Positions 42,331 through 53,675 of a DNA stretch of 64,000 nucleotides are shown one piece after another. The notes beneath the pieces were generated by a model, which saw only the letters and a program-made list of their open reading frames with translations, searched no databases and was not told the DNA's origin. The stretch comes from Heligmosomoides polygyrus polygyrus (taxonomy: Eukaryota; Nematoda; Chromadorea; Rhabditida; Heligmosomidae). Numbering within the stretch: the first letter of the stretch is position 1; each line of letters starts with the position of its first letter. Position numbers and translations under genes: made by a program. The DNA lies in contig OX377204.1 in the NCBI GenBank assembly GCA_947396885.1, positions 89,414,728-89,478,727 of the forward strand, given 5' to 3'.

Positions 42331-43295
42331 ATACCAGCAATATCGTTGATAAATCTTGCCCCAGCGCAACAAGCTCATCTAAGTCGCGTCCTATATCTAT
42401 TTTGTTGGATGAGAAATGTTTGCATCTCTCCTTCCAACTAAGTGTCTGACGTCTTTTTTAGATTATGTTTGTCAGGTTCTATGTTAAAAGAAATAAATTT
42501 TGGTATAATTAGCCCTACATTTATATTACATTATATTATACCACAATTATACTTTATACTGCATTATTAGTCTTATCCATTCAGACATACAATCCTATGT
42601 AGTATTCCTAGTAATATTAGTAATATTGTTTCTTCGTTAAACGCCAGGACGCTATCACATTCTACATTCTAGAAGTGCTCTCGAATATTTTGAAACAATT
42701 GGAAAAGAAACGCACAGCAAGAGGCAGTATTGTCGTTGGCCGGCGAGCAACAGGAGACAGAACAGTCAGTCGTCACGACGTACGATTGCTGCGATATGAT
42801 TGAGTCTGCTGCGGCGCACCCCTCGTCGCCTTTTCGGCATTAGCTCAAAGCTGGCGCTGATCGGCTGAACTCCTTTCCCCTCAAGCGGCTCATCGACAGT
42901 CGACAACGTCGAGGCATTAACGGCTTGACGGAGCGAAGCCTGAAAAGAGGATGAAGTGCTTGGGTAACGGCGGTAACCGACTGTCGAATGGGATCTTACG
43001 TAAGATCACGTAACAGCGATGCAGTAATCCGGTAAAGTTGGATGTGTACAAAGTGGCCGGCCCTGAGGCGATCACTCGTCGAGCGGCTGCAGCTTCACGC
43101 TCTCCTTTTTATGAAGCCCTCGAAAGCACGTTTTTGCCACTTTGGTCAATTGAACTGGGGTAACATCTTCCTCATTTGCCCATCGTTTAAACTATAAATG
43201 TATTGTCATTTTGTCAACTCCTTTGCAGAATGCGCAATGCACTTTGGTAAAGATTCAGAAAAATTATACTAGGTTGCTTTAACACATTTGCTTTA
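42331..43295. other. No recognisable feature
   Basis: AT-rich to 42640, then a GC-richer stretch (42700-43110) with no long frame. A TA-rich run lies at 42510-42560. Confidence 0.35.
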
Positions 43296-43421
43296 GCCTG
43301 GAGCGGCTGGTAGAGAGGCTGTACGTTGTTACAGGATGTTTTGTTGCGATCAAAGATGCGCGTTTGAATCCTGCCTGGTGCAAGAGTTTTGATCGCAACA
43401 AAACATCCTGTAACAACAATA
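43296..43421. repeat. Foldback element with tRNA-like core, copy 2
   Basis: A 29-bp near-perfect inverted repeat (TTGTTACAGGATGTTTTGTT then GCGATCAAA) surrounds a short tRNA-derived core GCGTTTGAATCCTGCCTGG. The left flank AGCCTGGAGCGGCTGGTAGA matches copy 1 at 9697. It lies immediately before the mariner at 43424. Confidence 0.7.
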
Positions 43422-43423
43422 TA

Positions 43424-44644
43424 TTAGGTTGATCGAAAAGTCTTGCAACACTTTACGTTACTGCCCGTTAAATTTGTTAAACTTTTACAGTACTGATCTT
43501 GTGTGGTGACGTCACAGTACATTTTCGAAGCTTCCTCAAGCATACTATAAAAGGCCTCGTCGAGCAACAAAGTCAACGATAAGCAGCAGCATCCTACGAC
43601 CTAACGTCCACTACGAATTTTTGCAAGGCCATTCCGCAAGGACTGCAGCCTCCGAGATCTGCGCTGCATTCAAGGAGGAAGTCATTCACTACTCCACAGT
43701 GGACGCTTCAGGGCTGGAGATATCCCTCTCGAAGGTCGACCTCGCTCCGGACGCCCCTCCCTGGTGGAAGAAGACAGCTTGCGCGAAGCCCTCAAGGTGA
43801 AGCCAAATTCAACCACTCGCAAATTGGCGGCGACACTTGGATGTACGCAAAGCACCGCCGTAAGGCAGCCGGAGATCCTTGGGTACCGCAAAGTTTTGTC
43901 GCCTTGGGTACTGCATGAGCTGGGGACAAGGCATGCCGAATCGGTATTGCTGAGTCGCTGCTTCTTCGCCCGCACAGAAAGCACTTTCTGAAGGCCATTG
44001 TTACTGGTGATGAAAGCTGGGTTTCTTGTGTTAACCACACCCACAAGAGCTAATGGCTCCCACGCGGAGAACCGGCTCCAAGACAACCGAAACGTGGACA
44101 CCACGAAAAAAGGTTCTTCTGTGTTGCTGGTGGGACTCAAAAGGTGTGCTCTACTGGGAGTTGCTGGATAGTGAGACCACAGTCACAACGTCTCTCTACG
44201 CTACCCAGCTCCAGAGCTTGGCCGACGACATGCGCCGAAAACGTCCAGAACGGGAAATGTCTACCTGCTGCACGACAACGCGCGTCCTCATGTCGCAAAA
44301 GTGAGTCGTGAGAAGATCCAGGAGTTAGGCTGGGAAGTTATGCCCCATCCACTGCACACTCCAGACCTCGCTCCTTCTGACTAAACCTGTTAAGAACTCT
44401 GAAGCAGCATCTTCGAGGTAAAAAGTTCGAGGATCGACGTCAACTGGAAATGGAGGTTTCCGAATTCCATTCCTCACAGCCCTCGGAATTCTGGAGGAAA
44501 GGAATTGAAAGGCTGCCTGAAGGATGGGCAGAATCTTTGAATGGATGGGAAATATATCGTGGACTGAGTTTTTGCATATTGTTTTATATTGTATTGTATT
44601 GTAATATTTATGTGCTAGTGTTGCAAGACTTTTTGATCAACCCG
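43424..44644 (+). mobile_element. Mariner element, decayed, 1221 bp
   Basis: TA-flanked (43422-43423, 44645-44646). The ends TTAGGTTGATCGAAAAGTCT and (inverse) CGGGTTGATCAAAAAGTCTT both continue to TGCAAC. It has near full mariner length with a coding region at about 43600-44560. The TIR differs from the two other mariners here, so it is a separate family. Confidence 0.9.
43600..44560 (+). pseudogene. Mariner transposase, multiply frameshifted
   Basis: Readable blocks in order are: HYEFLQGHSARTAASEICAA (first HTH), VEEDSLREALKVKPNSTTRK and LAATLGCTQSTAVRQ (second HTH), YRKVLSPWVLHEL (linker), VTGDESWVSCVNH (first Asp), [35 protein letters not shown] (second Asp) and LAPSD followed at once by a TAA (third Asp). 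Several frame changes are needed and a stop follows the last catalytic residue, so it is dead. Confidence 0.85.
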
Positions 44645-45129
44645 TATACTAAGAAAATTATACTTTGATCAGAAGTTTCCTGTATTCTAGAGTGCCAATA
44701 TCTCAGTAGTTTTAAGAAAGTTCTTGATAAACACTTGAAGTGGTTCCGTAGCCGTTCCTAAGTTAATGTTGTAGCAACGTTCTCTTCTTCGCTCTCCTTC
44801 TTTTTCTTTTTTGTAGTAATGATCCCTTAATTTGGGTTGTTTTCGTATTCTTTCTTGTTTGTTGTTACGTGCCGGTGATAGTTTCTTCTTGGTTCTATCG
44901 TTACATCACATGCGTTATGAGCATTTAATAAATGCCAACAGTTGTCGAACATAATGAACAGTCATTTCAATCTGAGCACACCGGAATCCCGTAGGAACAT
45001 GGGTGACGTTTGTGCTATCATCAAAATGCTGTCAAGAATCGTGGACGTCGATGTTTCTCATTTTACTCTCCTATCTTCTAGAACTAGAGTTGGTTCGGAA
45101 AAGATCTCCCTTTCGAAATCCTAGAACTA

Positions 45130-46137
45130 CAGGGTGAACCAAGATAACGTGGGAAAAGTTTGGGGTTTTCCCGCGCAAAAATGTCGATACGTTTCGGCGC
45201 ATCTCCTTCTACCAGATGTAGTCGTTCGAGTTCGCATTCGGATCGCCGACCGTAATTTAAAAGGTGTCAAATCAGCGCGCTGCAATTTTGGAGCTGCATC
45301 GTCAAGGAAAACGGCAATGCGACATTGTTCGCTTGCTCTATGTCGCCCGATCGACGGTCTCCAAGATAATTCTTCGTTTCAAGGAGCTTGCACATGAAGG
45401 TGGTCGTCCAGGGCGAGGAAGAAAACGACTGCCAACACGACGGATTCTGTTCACGGATGAGAAGCTGTTAACTGTGCAGCAGGCGCACAATCGGCAAAAT
45501 GATAGAATCTGCTCCGCAGAGGCTCCAAGCACCTCTATCTTGAGCACCGCCAGAACCCACAACGGTCAAGGTTTGGGGCGGAATCTGCCCAATCGGCAAG
45601 ACTCTTCATTTTCGTGGATGAAGGAGTAAAAATCGTCAAAGATGTGTACCAGCGAGACATTCTCTAGTCCGTTGTTCTTCCTTCGGCCCAGCAGCACTTC
45701 AGTGATGCCAATTGGAAGTTCCAGCAGGACTCTGCTCCCGCACATACGGTGAAAAGTGCGCAGGTGTGGTGCAAAGCCTTCATCACGCCTTCGAAATGGT
45801 TGCCGTATTCTCCGGATTTGAGTCCGATGGACTACAGTGTGCGGGGTGTTTTAGAGGCCAGTCGGCTTCAAACGCCACCGCAGTCTCGAGTCCCTGAAGG
45901 AATCCTTGCGCCAAGAGTGGGAACGATTGTCTCCTGATGATCAGCGGCCCATCGCCGAAAACTTCGCGAAACGTTTGGCCCTCTGCATCCGCTCCAAGGG
46001 AGGCTACTTCGAAACCACTTGAATAATGTACCTTAATGTTTGTTTTGTTGTAATTTATTTGTCGTTTTCTCGAATTGTTGGTTGTTTTATAATTGTGATA
46101 AGAAATCTTGTCCACGTTATTTTGGTGGTTCACCCTG
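45130..46137 (+). mobile_element. Tc1/mariner (DD37D-like) element, internally deleted, 1008 bp
   Basis: TA-flanked (45128-45129, 46138-46139). The ends CAGGGTGAACCAA.ATAACG are followed by TGG in inverse orientation. One transposase gene with a deletion is inside. The CAGGGTG start resembles that of the element at 2021, but the inner TIR differs. Confidence 0.9.
45264..46021 (+). pseudogene. Tc1/mariner transposase, deleted and frameshifted
   Basis: The N-terminus SNQRAAILELHRQGKRQCDI and VARSTVSKIILRFKE is a helix-turn-helix ending in a GRPGRGRKR motif. It then jumps directly to ILFTDEKLLTV (first catalytic Asp), so the second HTH and linker are deleted. Later frames carry KIVKDVYQRDIL, a TAG stop at 45664-45666, FQQDSAPAHTVKSAQVW (second Asp) and YSPDLSPMDYSVRG (third Asp), ending GGYFETT and a TGA at 46019-46021. 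The spacing of the last two Asp is 33 residues, four fewer than the 37 typical of this type, which suggests a further 12-bp deletion. Confidence 0.85.
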
Positions 46138-47270
46138 TACATATAGATTGGGAGGTTTCTACTTGCAGTTCAGGATCTATACATTTGTTTTTAAAACACA
46201 AATTTTCTATTGTCAGCGGCTCTTTCAAACATTTACAGCATGCAGGTAATCAACAGTGAAGTAGTTTTTCTAAAACTGGGATAATTGTCACTTTGCCTCT
46301 TATTCGAATCAGTGCAACAACTACGACATCTTCTTGTTAATTACCTTTAGAAGCAAGGATGGCATCTAACGCGGGGTTGGCTTCTGTCTTTTCACGATGC
46401 GTCATTTTGGATCTACAGTGCTCAGGTCTCGTGTCGTAAGTTCCGCCTCAACTTGATTTTTATCTGATCGCACCTGTCAGTTCTTCTTTTTAACAATTCC
46501 CAACACCGACATAAATCAGCTAGCTTAATGCTAATCATTAAAACAGATTAACGCGAAAGATGTGCGATTAATCTGACAACTAGTGTAGGGGTGCGAAGCG
46601 ACTAAGGACTTTGGAACGTTCTTTGAAGCCGAGCTCAGCTCAGTGCTTCCTGACATTTCGGAACAAAGCCAGCCACCGGTACTGTTGTTAGGAAAAAAAC
46701 GAAAACGCTAACAGAAGCAAACAAAAAACTGAGAGCCAAACTCTGTGAGACAATCGCCTCTCTAATTGCTCGTCTCTAAGGAAAATGCAGTCGAGCAGCT
46801 TCTATAAAATGAACTTGAATGTATATAAAGATTGCCGTGAGTGCTACAGTAGGAACGGAAGAGAATTCAGCCTATGGCCTGATGGTGAGTTTAAATCTGT
46901 TTCTAGCAAGGTTGTTTTGTTTTAAAATAAAGTGACACTCGAGCCCAATGACAGCCATAGAAAACTAGCGAAATCGGTCGTCACTGCTTACCATGTATTC
47001 TAAACTGGTTTTCAGACCGCATCGCTAGGTTCGTACGTAAACAACTGTAGTGACCACATGGTTCAATATAATCAGCTGTTATTCCAGGATTATGTAATAG
47101 GGTGGAGCATAAGTTCTGTCCACTTCCCTCAACAAAAGGTGGCTTAGCCTCTCCCGAGCCACGTGGCAAGCTGGATTGTGAAAATGTTCTGGAGTGTCCT
47201 TGGTTTACTGTGTAATACTGAGATTTGCAACAAGGCAACATTTGTGAGTAATCTTGGCTTGTGGCCGCAA
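46138..47270. other. No recognisable feature
   Basis: About 1.1 kb with short frames. The 147-codon minus frame at 46981-47424 lacks recognisable motifs and overlaps the mariner remnant that follows. Confidence 0.35.
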
Positions 47271-47439
47271 CCACGTTCGACACTGCTTGTTCGATCTCCG
47301 CAGCAGAAGCCTGGCAAAATATATGCAGCAGATACGGCGAATCTACAAAAACAGCTTCCACAAAAACTTGCAAGATATTGATCTCACGCCTTAAGTCAGG
47401 CGGCCGCAGTTTGGAAGATGACACGTAGTCGGGAGGTCC

Positions 47440-47600
47440 AGTGGAAGTGTATGATGAGACTCTCAGAGACCTCCTCGAAGCCTACCCCTGCAACAAATAC
47501 CAGGGATGTAGTAAGGAGGCTGGATGCAGCCACATGACGGTGGACCGCTATCTTCGAGAGCTCGTGAAAGTTCCAAGGTACAGATATGATGGCGATTGAG
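47440..47600 (+). pseudogene. Mariner transposase HTH fragment
   Basis: A plus frame reads GGPVEVYDETLRDLLEAYPC, then NKYQGCSKEAGCSHMTVDRY, then LRELVKVPRYRYD. This is the second helix-turn-helix of Hsmar1-like mariners (D...L..LVE.DP...T..LA...G.SH.TV.R.L.ELGKV.R). It has no ends or catalytic part. Confidence 0.6.
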
Positions 47601-48921
47601 CAGAAGTATTGAAACACACGGGCCCAACTACATATATGCCTTATATGCCCCTCGGAATGTTCTAGAAAGATGGTAGATCGAACGTTGCCTAATGAATCTA
47701 TAGGAATAGAACTTTAATGATGTACTCGAAGTATTTCAGGCGCTTTCGCATCGAGCTGCTACTCCAGCTGATCTGACCAACGTCTTCCCTTCCTGTTGCA
47801 AATTCCGACCACATCCGTAGGAACAGACAAACCTTTAAACTGATCTGCACAAATTCATTCATTCTTCTCTTCTGACGCTTCTGTCTGATATTGCTTGCCG
47901 TAATCTCATGGTTGATTATGCAAAGTTTTAATTTCAAACTTTGTTACGAGGAATAGAGCGCCGAGTATTGACAACACATAGTATGTTTATCCTGTGCATA
48001 CCAAGGAGTGCGTAGTGACGAGCAGGTGTGTACTCATGATCTCCCATCAGGATGGCCTCGGGTGCGTACCAGTTTAAAGAGGAGGCCTTTGAGACACAAA
48101 CTCGGCCGCCATGGCTAGAGCTGATTGCGACCCATGGTATTAGCATCATAGCTGCTTGCTAAATTCGTGAACTGAATTTCCGTCGAAATTGGTGGATTTC
48201 CTGCTTTCGGCCTCATCACGAGAGTAGTTTTAATTCTTTTCTTCCCTGCATTGACTCAGCAGAAGTTGGTCAAGAGGATGCTACATTTTCCCCTTTCTTG
48301 CTTACAGTGCTCATGAACCAAATCTCTTTCCTAAACTTTATTAGTATTTTCTTTCAGCTTTACGTTTTTTAATGCCGGTTTTCTATGCCCTTTTGTTCCC
48401 CATTTGTTATCTTGTAGCTGCACTGGCACGAATAATTGAAATGAAATGAGATACATCACGAACTGACGGATGACATAAACAGAAAGACAATAAAAAGGAA
48501 GATTCAAAAAAACCAATATCCGTTTCGTTTTTACCCTTCGATGGATATCACCAAAGAGTAAAGCCAAAAGAATAGGGTCTTTCCCGGAACTCCTCAGTAA
48601 GGAGGAAAACCCTTCGGATATCTAAGGAAGAACTCACTTATTATTCGTATACATTCGACAAAAAACATACCAAGAGTGATTAGTAATAAATCCCTGAAAA
48701 CCAAGAAATATGAAGAAAAGCTGCCCACTTCCACCTTTTTCACTCTTTGCAGCATTTCTTGGATGGGAAACTACACAATGACAGAATTGACCTGGAACAG
48801 GCCTTGAATGCATGCTTCTCGTCGAAGCCTCCAAAGTTCTACAGGTGCGGCATTGAACACTTGCCAAAATATGAAGCAAATAATCAATACTAGTGGTGAT
48901 CACAATGTTGACTGATTACAC
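47601..48921. other. No recognisable feature
   Basis: Frames are below 90 codons and none is recognisable. No paired repeats seen. Confidence 0.35.
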
Positions 48922-49109
48922 GGTGCGCATTAATTACGGGCCTCAAATAATCGAAGTGCCATAGTTACACAAACACTTCAAAACAGGGAAAAACACTTCA
49001 CAATCCCCATGAAGTCATTAACAATCAAAAATTACAATCTTCGTTCAGAGTGCCCTTCTCTTGCGCGTATGCAGCTTATCAGACGTGTCACGAAGGCGTC
49101 GCAGGTGGC

Positions 49110-50145
49110 ACGCAGAGAGTCCTCGTTTCCAGTGACGAGAAAATGCTTACAGTAGAACCTACAGTACCGGACGCCACTTTTGCGGTTTTTGCGTCTTTTT
49201 GCTATAACTCGCCCAAAATTCATCCTTTTGAAAAACCAAGAGTACCTTTGAGCTCAGGAGATCGAGTGCTATCGTTTGGTATATACGCTTCATATGAAAG
49301 ATCAAAAATGGCCAAAATTGAAAACTTGCGCTCCATTGAGAAGGCCGGCCGCGGACGAGTTGTCGGCCGCGGCCGGCCTTCTCAATGGAGCGCAAGTTTT
49401 CAATTTTGGTCATTTTTGATCTTTCATATGAAGCGTATACAACAAACGATAGAGCTCGATCTCCTGAGCTCAAAGGTACTCTTGGTTTTTCAAAAGGATG
49501 AATTTTGGGCGAGTTATAGCAAAAAGACTCAAAAACCGCAAAAGTGCGGTTTTTTCGGCGTCTATTCAAAAGACGCGTCCGGTACTGTATTGTAAATCAT
49601 CAGAACGATTGGATCGTCGCAGCAGATAAGAAGCAGGTCATTTCTAGAAGAGAAGTCGTCGGGAAAACTGCACTTGCAAGCTCTGTTATGGTTTGTGGTG
49701 TGATAACCTCAGATGGGAAGACGGGAAGACGTGGTGCTATGGGGTCGATGCTGGAGTGAAGATCGATAAGGAAATATACTTGAAATCGGTCCTGTAGAAA
49801 GTTTGAAGCTACGGTTCATTTCTCACTTCGGAGGAAAGGTGCAAGGTGGTCTATCATGCTTTCAGCAAGACTAACAAGCTTGTAAGCTCCTGTACACAAG
49901 TCCAGATTTTGTCACCTCCGAATAATGGACATCAAATTCACCAGATCTGAGTCCACTTCACTTTTTGATCTGGTCAGTTTTAGAGCTCAAGATCTTAGCT
50001 ACAAGATACAACGACTTGAATTCGCTCAAAGCTACACTCAAGAATGATCTTGATGAGGACTCTCTGTGTGCCACCTGCGACGCATTCGTGACTTGGCCGA
50101 GAGGCAGCGTACGCGCAAGAGGAGGGCATTTTGAATGAAGATCGT
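49110..50145 (+). pseudogene. Tc1/mariner (DD37D-like) transposase remnant, interrupted
   Basis: It starts at RVLVSSDEKMLTVEP (first catalytic Asp), is interrupted by the MITE at 49162-49587, and resumes as VNHQNDWIVAADKK, GKTALASSVMVCGVITSDGK, then shifted frames with VKIDKEIYLKSVL, SPDLSPLHFLIWS (the third catalytic position reads His instead of Asp) and DEDSLCATCDAFVT. The region of the second Asp is damaged. Same type as the transposase at 45264-46021. Confidence 0.8.
49162..49587. mobile_element. 426-bp near-perfect palindromic MITE, TA target
   Basis: Ends CAGTACCGGACGC are inverse, with TA on both sides (49160-49161, 49588-49589). Arms of about 205 bp pair almost perfectly around a centre GGCCGCGG.ACGAGTTGT.C near 49350-49372. 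Shared arm text includes GAGAAGGCCGGCCGC and TTGAAAAACCAAGAGTACCT. It has a few asymmetric changes and no coding role. Confidence 0.9.
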
Positions 50146-50262
50146 AATTTTTGATTGCAAAGTACCTTAATAAAAATCGCAAAGTGTTTCCCTTCTTTTT
50201 GAATTGTTTGTGTTACTGTGGCACTTCAATTATTTGAGGCCCATAATTAGTGCGCATAGGTT

Positions 50263-51290
50263 GTTCCTTAGAAAAATGAAAAAATTCAAAAAATTCGAAA
50301 GCCGACAGAATTTATGTTGCACTAAGATTTGAGACCAGAATTGTTCTGAAAAATAAGGATGGTGTCTGCAATACATTTCTCATCGTTGAAAGGGCTGCAG
50401 AGCTCTATTTCTCTCTCGTTCTCCTACTTCCTAGCACTGATTATTCATAAGCACCGACTATTGTTTTTAGGTCAACTTCTACAGAAATCTCTCGAATATG
50501 TTCTGATGCTGTACGTGCTAGCACAACAGAGGACTAATATATTGACGTTCGTAAGACGATCATCTCTCAGTGAGCATCTCTCATCGGTTGATGACTGCGT
50601 CACTGTGATATTCTCGGATCGTCCGTTTCGTCAGCGATCAGTGCCACTGCGGCAACAAATCGGATTCGAAGGCGAGCGTCAGAATATCCCTTCGCGACGA
50701 TTCCGTCTGTGATCGTTATGCGAATGAATTATGTCATAGGCGAACCATCAGTCTGACGAGCATAACGACGTGCACAGCCAACAAAAGCGTCCGCGCTTGG
50801 TTGCAATACAGCAAAGCAGTCGTAGAAACTCCGTGAAGAGTACGATCTATTGGGTCGAAGTGATAGTTACCGCCACTTCGGCTCCTTGAATATTGAAACT
50901 GTTTGTTTTTTAATCCACGAAGGGTTTATTAGAGGTTTTGACACCTTTATGTTAAGAACTTCATGTATTTTTAGGTGCTTATGAGGTATGTAAAATAACT
51001 TCCCAAAACTGATGAGTTAAGGCCTCTCCCGAGACACCAGAAGAATCCGATTTTTGTGCGCCTATTCGATTTTTGTCAATTTGTAGGGCATTCAATTGCA
51101 AAATCAAAAAAGGAAAAATGACCCTCGCCGATAGCTCCTTCTCTCATTCTACGTTTGGGGCTTTTTTGAAGTTCTATACCATTTGGAAGTGATGATTTGT
51201 TTTACCCAAAAGGTATTAGGGTTTTTTGTTGTTCATTGTGTTTTTCATTAATCTTGTAGTGTGTCCAGAAGACATTTTATTTTATTTTGG
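50263..51290. other. No recognisable feature
   Basis: About 1 kb. A 117-codon plus frame at 50359-50712 starts with a hydrophobic stretch but shows no family motif. Confidence 0.35.
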
Positions 51291-51293
51291 TAA

Positions 51294-51501
51294 GGGCCTG
51301 CTCATACCTCGCGACAGGAGCGACAAGAGCGACGGATGTAGTGTGGTGTACGTAAATAATTACGCATTTCACACCACATTCGTCGCGGACGGAGTGTGGA
51401 GTACGCAATTATTGACGTACACCACACTATGTCCGTCGCCCCAGTCGCTCTTGTCGCTCTTGTCGCTTTTGTCGCTCTTGTCGCGAAATATGAACAGGCC
51501 C
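51294..51501. mobile_element. PIF/Harbinger-type MITE, 208 bp, TAA target
   Basis: TIR GGGCCTGYTCATA with TAA on both sides (51291-51293 and 51502-51504). Inside each end are GCGACAAGAGCGAC-like units (four on the right, two to three on the left) and then a long inverted pair around GTGTGGTGTACGT. The 3-bp TAA/TTA target is the PIF/Harbinger habit. Confidence 0.85.
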
Positions 51502-51739
51502 TAAACAGCTCCTTTTTTGGTTTGTTTTTTACACAGTATGATATTTTGTTTGAAAGTGACTGTTTTTCTCTACATATGTTGCGCTTATTTGTACATGCTG
51601 TTTCTGCATATACCGAAATTTTAAAAAAAGAAAAATAAATTCTTGGCTTCTTATCTGTTAACGTTTCACTAAAAATTGATAAGAATCGAAATAGGGAAAA
51701 GAAGATATACTTTCTGATAGAAACATTCGTCTACCAAAC

Positions 51740-51905
51740 AAGATACTACTGTTCAAAATATTAACTAAAGAGTTGGAGCTGTTGGTAAAAATGACGCGCG
51801 AGGACACGCGACGCGATGTGGTGATAAGCTCCCATATCGATTCATCGCGTCGCACGATCGATATGGAAGTCATCATACCATTCCGTCGCGCATCGTGCGC
51901 ACAAT
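51740..51905. repeat. Inverted-repeat sequence
   Basis: GATAAGCTCCCATATCGAT and ATCGATATGGAAGTCATC are inverse. ACGCGACGCGATG and CGTCGCGCATCGTGCGC also pair partly. Ends and target site are not clear. Confidence 0.45.
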
Positions 51906-52058
51906 AAAGGATCCCTTGAACTACATCACGTGACTGTGATTCTTGAACACCCTGCCCTTGAGAAAGTTATCAAGAATACGGTAATTTGCTAGAGACACTG
52001 GAGAATACAGTAATCCGCTGAGGAAAGACTGGCGTGGGCGCTGGATAAGGTAGAGTTA

Positions 52059-52423
52059 AGGCCCCCGCAGACTTCCGCGGCGTTGCCGCTGCCCTATGCT
52101 TAACCATGGGGCAGGGACGCAGAGCTCGCCGCCAGCGGCGTCGCCGGCGGAAATGACTTGAATCATTCCACCCGGCGGCGCCGCTCCAGCGTCTGTCTGT
52201 CTGCGCCCTGCGCTCTGCCCTTTCGCGGCGGGATCCAGAGCGGAGACGGACGCGATCGTCATCGGGGCGCGTTATTGTTAAGCACCAGTCGGTCCCGACT
52301 AGAAACAGTACAGTACCTCGCCGTTACCGCTCCCACTGATGATGAGTCAAGCCGCTGAGCGGCGCCGCTCAGCGATTTCGCCGTCCGCCGCCCGCCGCTC
52401 GCCGCAGAAGTCTGCGGGGGCCT
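52059..52423. mobile_element. GC-rich PIF/Harbinger-type MITE, 365 bp, TTA target
   Basis: TIR AGGCCCCCGCAGACTTC.GC with TTA outside on both sides (52056-52058, 52424-52426). It is extremely GC-rich compared with surroundings, with repeated GCCGCTGCCCTATGCTTAAC and GCCGCCAGCGGCG hairpins. Long form of the family that also includes 58887-61115. Confidence 0.88.
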
Positions 52424-52615
52424 TTACATCGCCAAGATCGTTCAACTTCGAGCGTTTTTCATGAGACGTGAGGTCTGGTCACGCTCGCGTTTCGTGAAGA
52501 AGGATCGGATCGAATTTCTGTTCACCACTGCTAGGTTTGCACGTACCAGATTCTACATCTTGTCGACTTGACACCTGGTTTCATAACGTAATAATCAGAG
52601 CAGAATTCCGCCAAA

Positions 52616-52740
52616 CTAACTGTGACGATGATCTTCTCTTATGCAAATTCTGCTTCGGAAAAATTTCGGATTGTCATCTTTGCGCAACCACTGTGCAGAA
52701 CGTCTTTCGTTGTTGTACAAGATCCATTTCTTACTGCTTT
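52616..52740 (-). pseudogene. Mariner transposase fragment
   Basis: A minus frame reads IVYEKWESSKKWILYNNERR, then SAQWLRKDDNPKFF. This is the first catalytic region of Hsmar1-type mariners (V.DEKW..Y.N..RSAQWL), with the Asp of DEKW replaced in this copy (YEKW). Only about 40 codons remain. Confidence 0.65.
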
Positions 52741-53409
52741 CCCATTTCTCATAAACGATGCGAATTTGTCCCTTAGAGAGCATCTTGAACCTAAGCAGCC
52801 CTGAAGTTCCCTTAAGAAACAAATTGAAATGAAACCACCAGAAAATTATGAAACAAACACTCATTAAATAGGCTTTCAAAGAATGTAAAACACTGCGAAA
52901 ATCAGATGAATAATACATGAAGACTGTAGTTACTCGATCTCAAAAGCACGTCGGTGTTCTTCTATGAAAAGCGGCACCCGTCTCGACTGCGCCACCGAGG
53001 CACATCTCGTAGGGTGTCATAGGGGTTGATGAATATTGCGCACGCGTTTTCACACCTCTTTTTCAGGTCTATAAAAAAGTGTTCAGCAAAAAATAACTGT
53101 AATCCTGGACTCCGATCACACGGTCCCTCATTCTATCAAAAACATTATAGCATCGCAAAAGCTCACCATGACTTGGGAATCTTTCCTTGTAAGTCGAAAA
53201 CGACAATAACCTCCGGGCCATTCTGTTCTTTTCCCCATCACTACTGCCAAAATTTAGGAGGATTCCAGGGCGGATTACAAATTTCTCAACAGAATTGTAT
53301 CAATAGTATTGTTAAGGCGAAGTCCTAGAGAGTATTCAGATCGTCACTAGACCAGCTGACTCCTGTTGAAACGATAAGAGATGAAGGTCAGTTTTAATGA
53401 GCATTTCTT
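52741..53409. other. No recognisable feature
   Basis: Unassigned sequence with short frames only. Confidence 0.35.
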
Positions 53410-53675
53410 GAGGAAGCGCCTTACATCCTACTTCTACGGACCTAATGGAGGTCACCTGAATGCCTAATTGTCCAAAACAAGGACCTCGTGGTAATTTGAT
53501 AAGTCTAAGGAAACGTCAGTGTTCTTCTAGTGTTTTATCCTTCCCTGCCAATTCTGTTATCAATTCACCGACTCCAGATGGATGAAAGACTCCGTTTGCC
53601 TTGGCGAGACCCGAACCAAGAACCTTGAATCAGGAAGCAGGCCACAGCTGTCGCCTCATCCGACTGCGCTGTCAC
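53410..53675 (-). mobile_element. Diverged SINE copy
   Basis: Antisense, with GCGCCTTACATCCTACTTCT, CTGTTATCAATTCACCGACT and TCGCCTCATCCGACTGCGCT in order. It has many substitutions. Confidence 0.75.

Larger units (their letters stand above)
48922..50262 (+). mobile_element. Tc1/mariner-like element with long inverted arms
   Basis: The outer ends TGCGCAYTAATTAYGGGCCT, continuing CAAATAAT.GAAGTGCCA, are inverse at 48922 and 50262. Homology of the arms continues for about 205 bp. Bases 49022-49127 are the inverse of 50053-50160, which encodes the transposase C-terminus. So the 5' part of the gene was replaced by an inverted copy of the 3' end. A 426-bp palindromic MITE (49162-49587) is inserted in the middle. 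The right side is bordered by TA; the left reads GG at that point. Confidence 0.8.

Noticed and set aside
43682..44140. 152-codon minus frame
   Set aside because: Antisense shadow of the mariner transposase pseudogene at 43600-44560.
46981..47424. 147-codon minus frame
   Set aside because: It overlaps antisense sequence leading into a plus-strand mariner fragment and has no recognisable motif. Probably a shadow frame.
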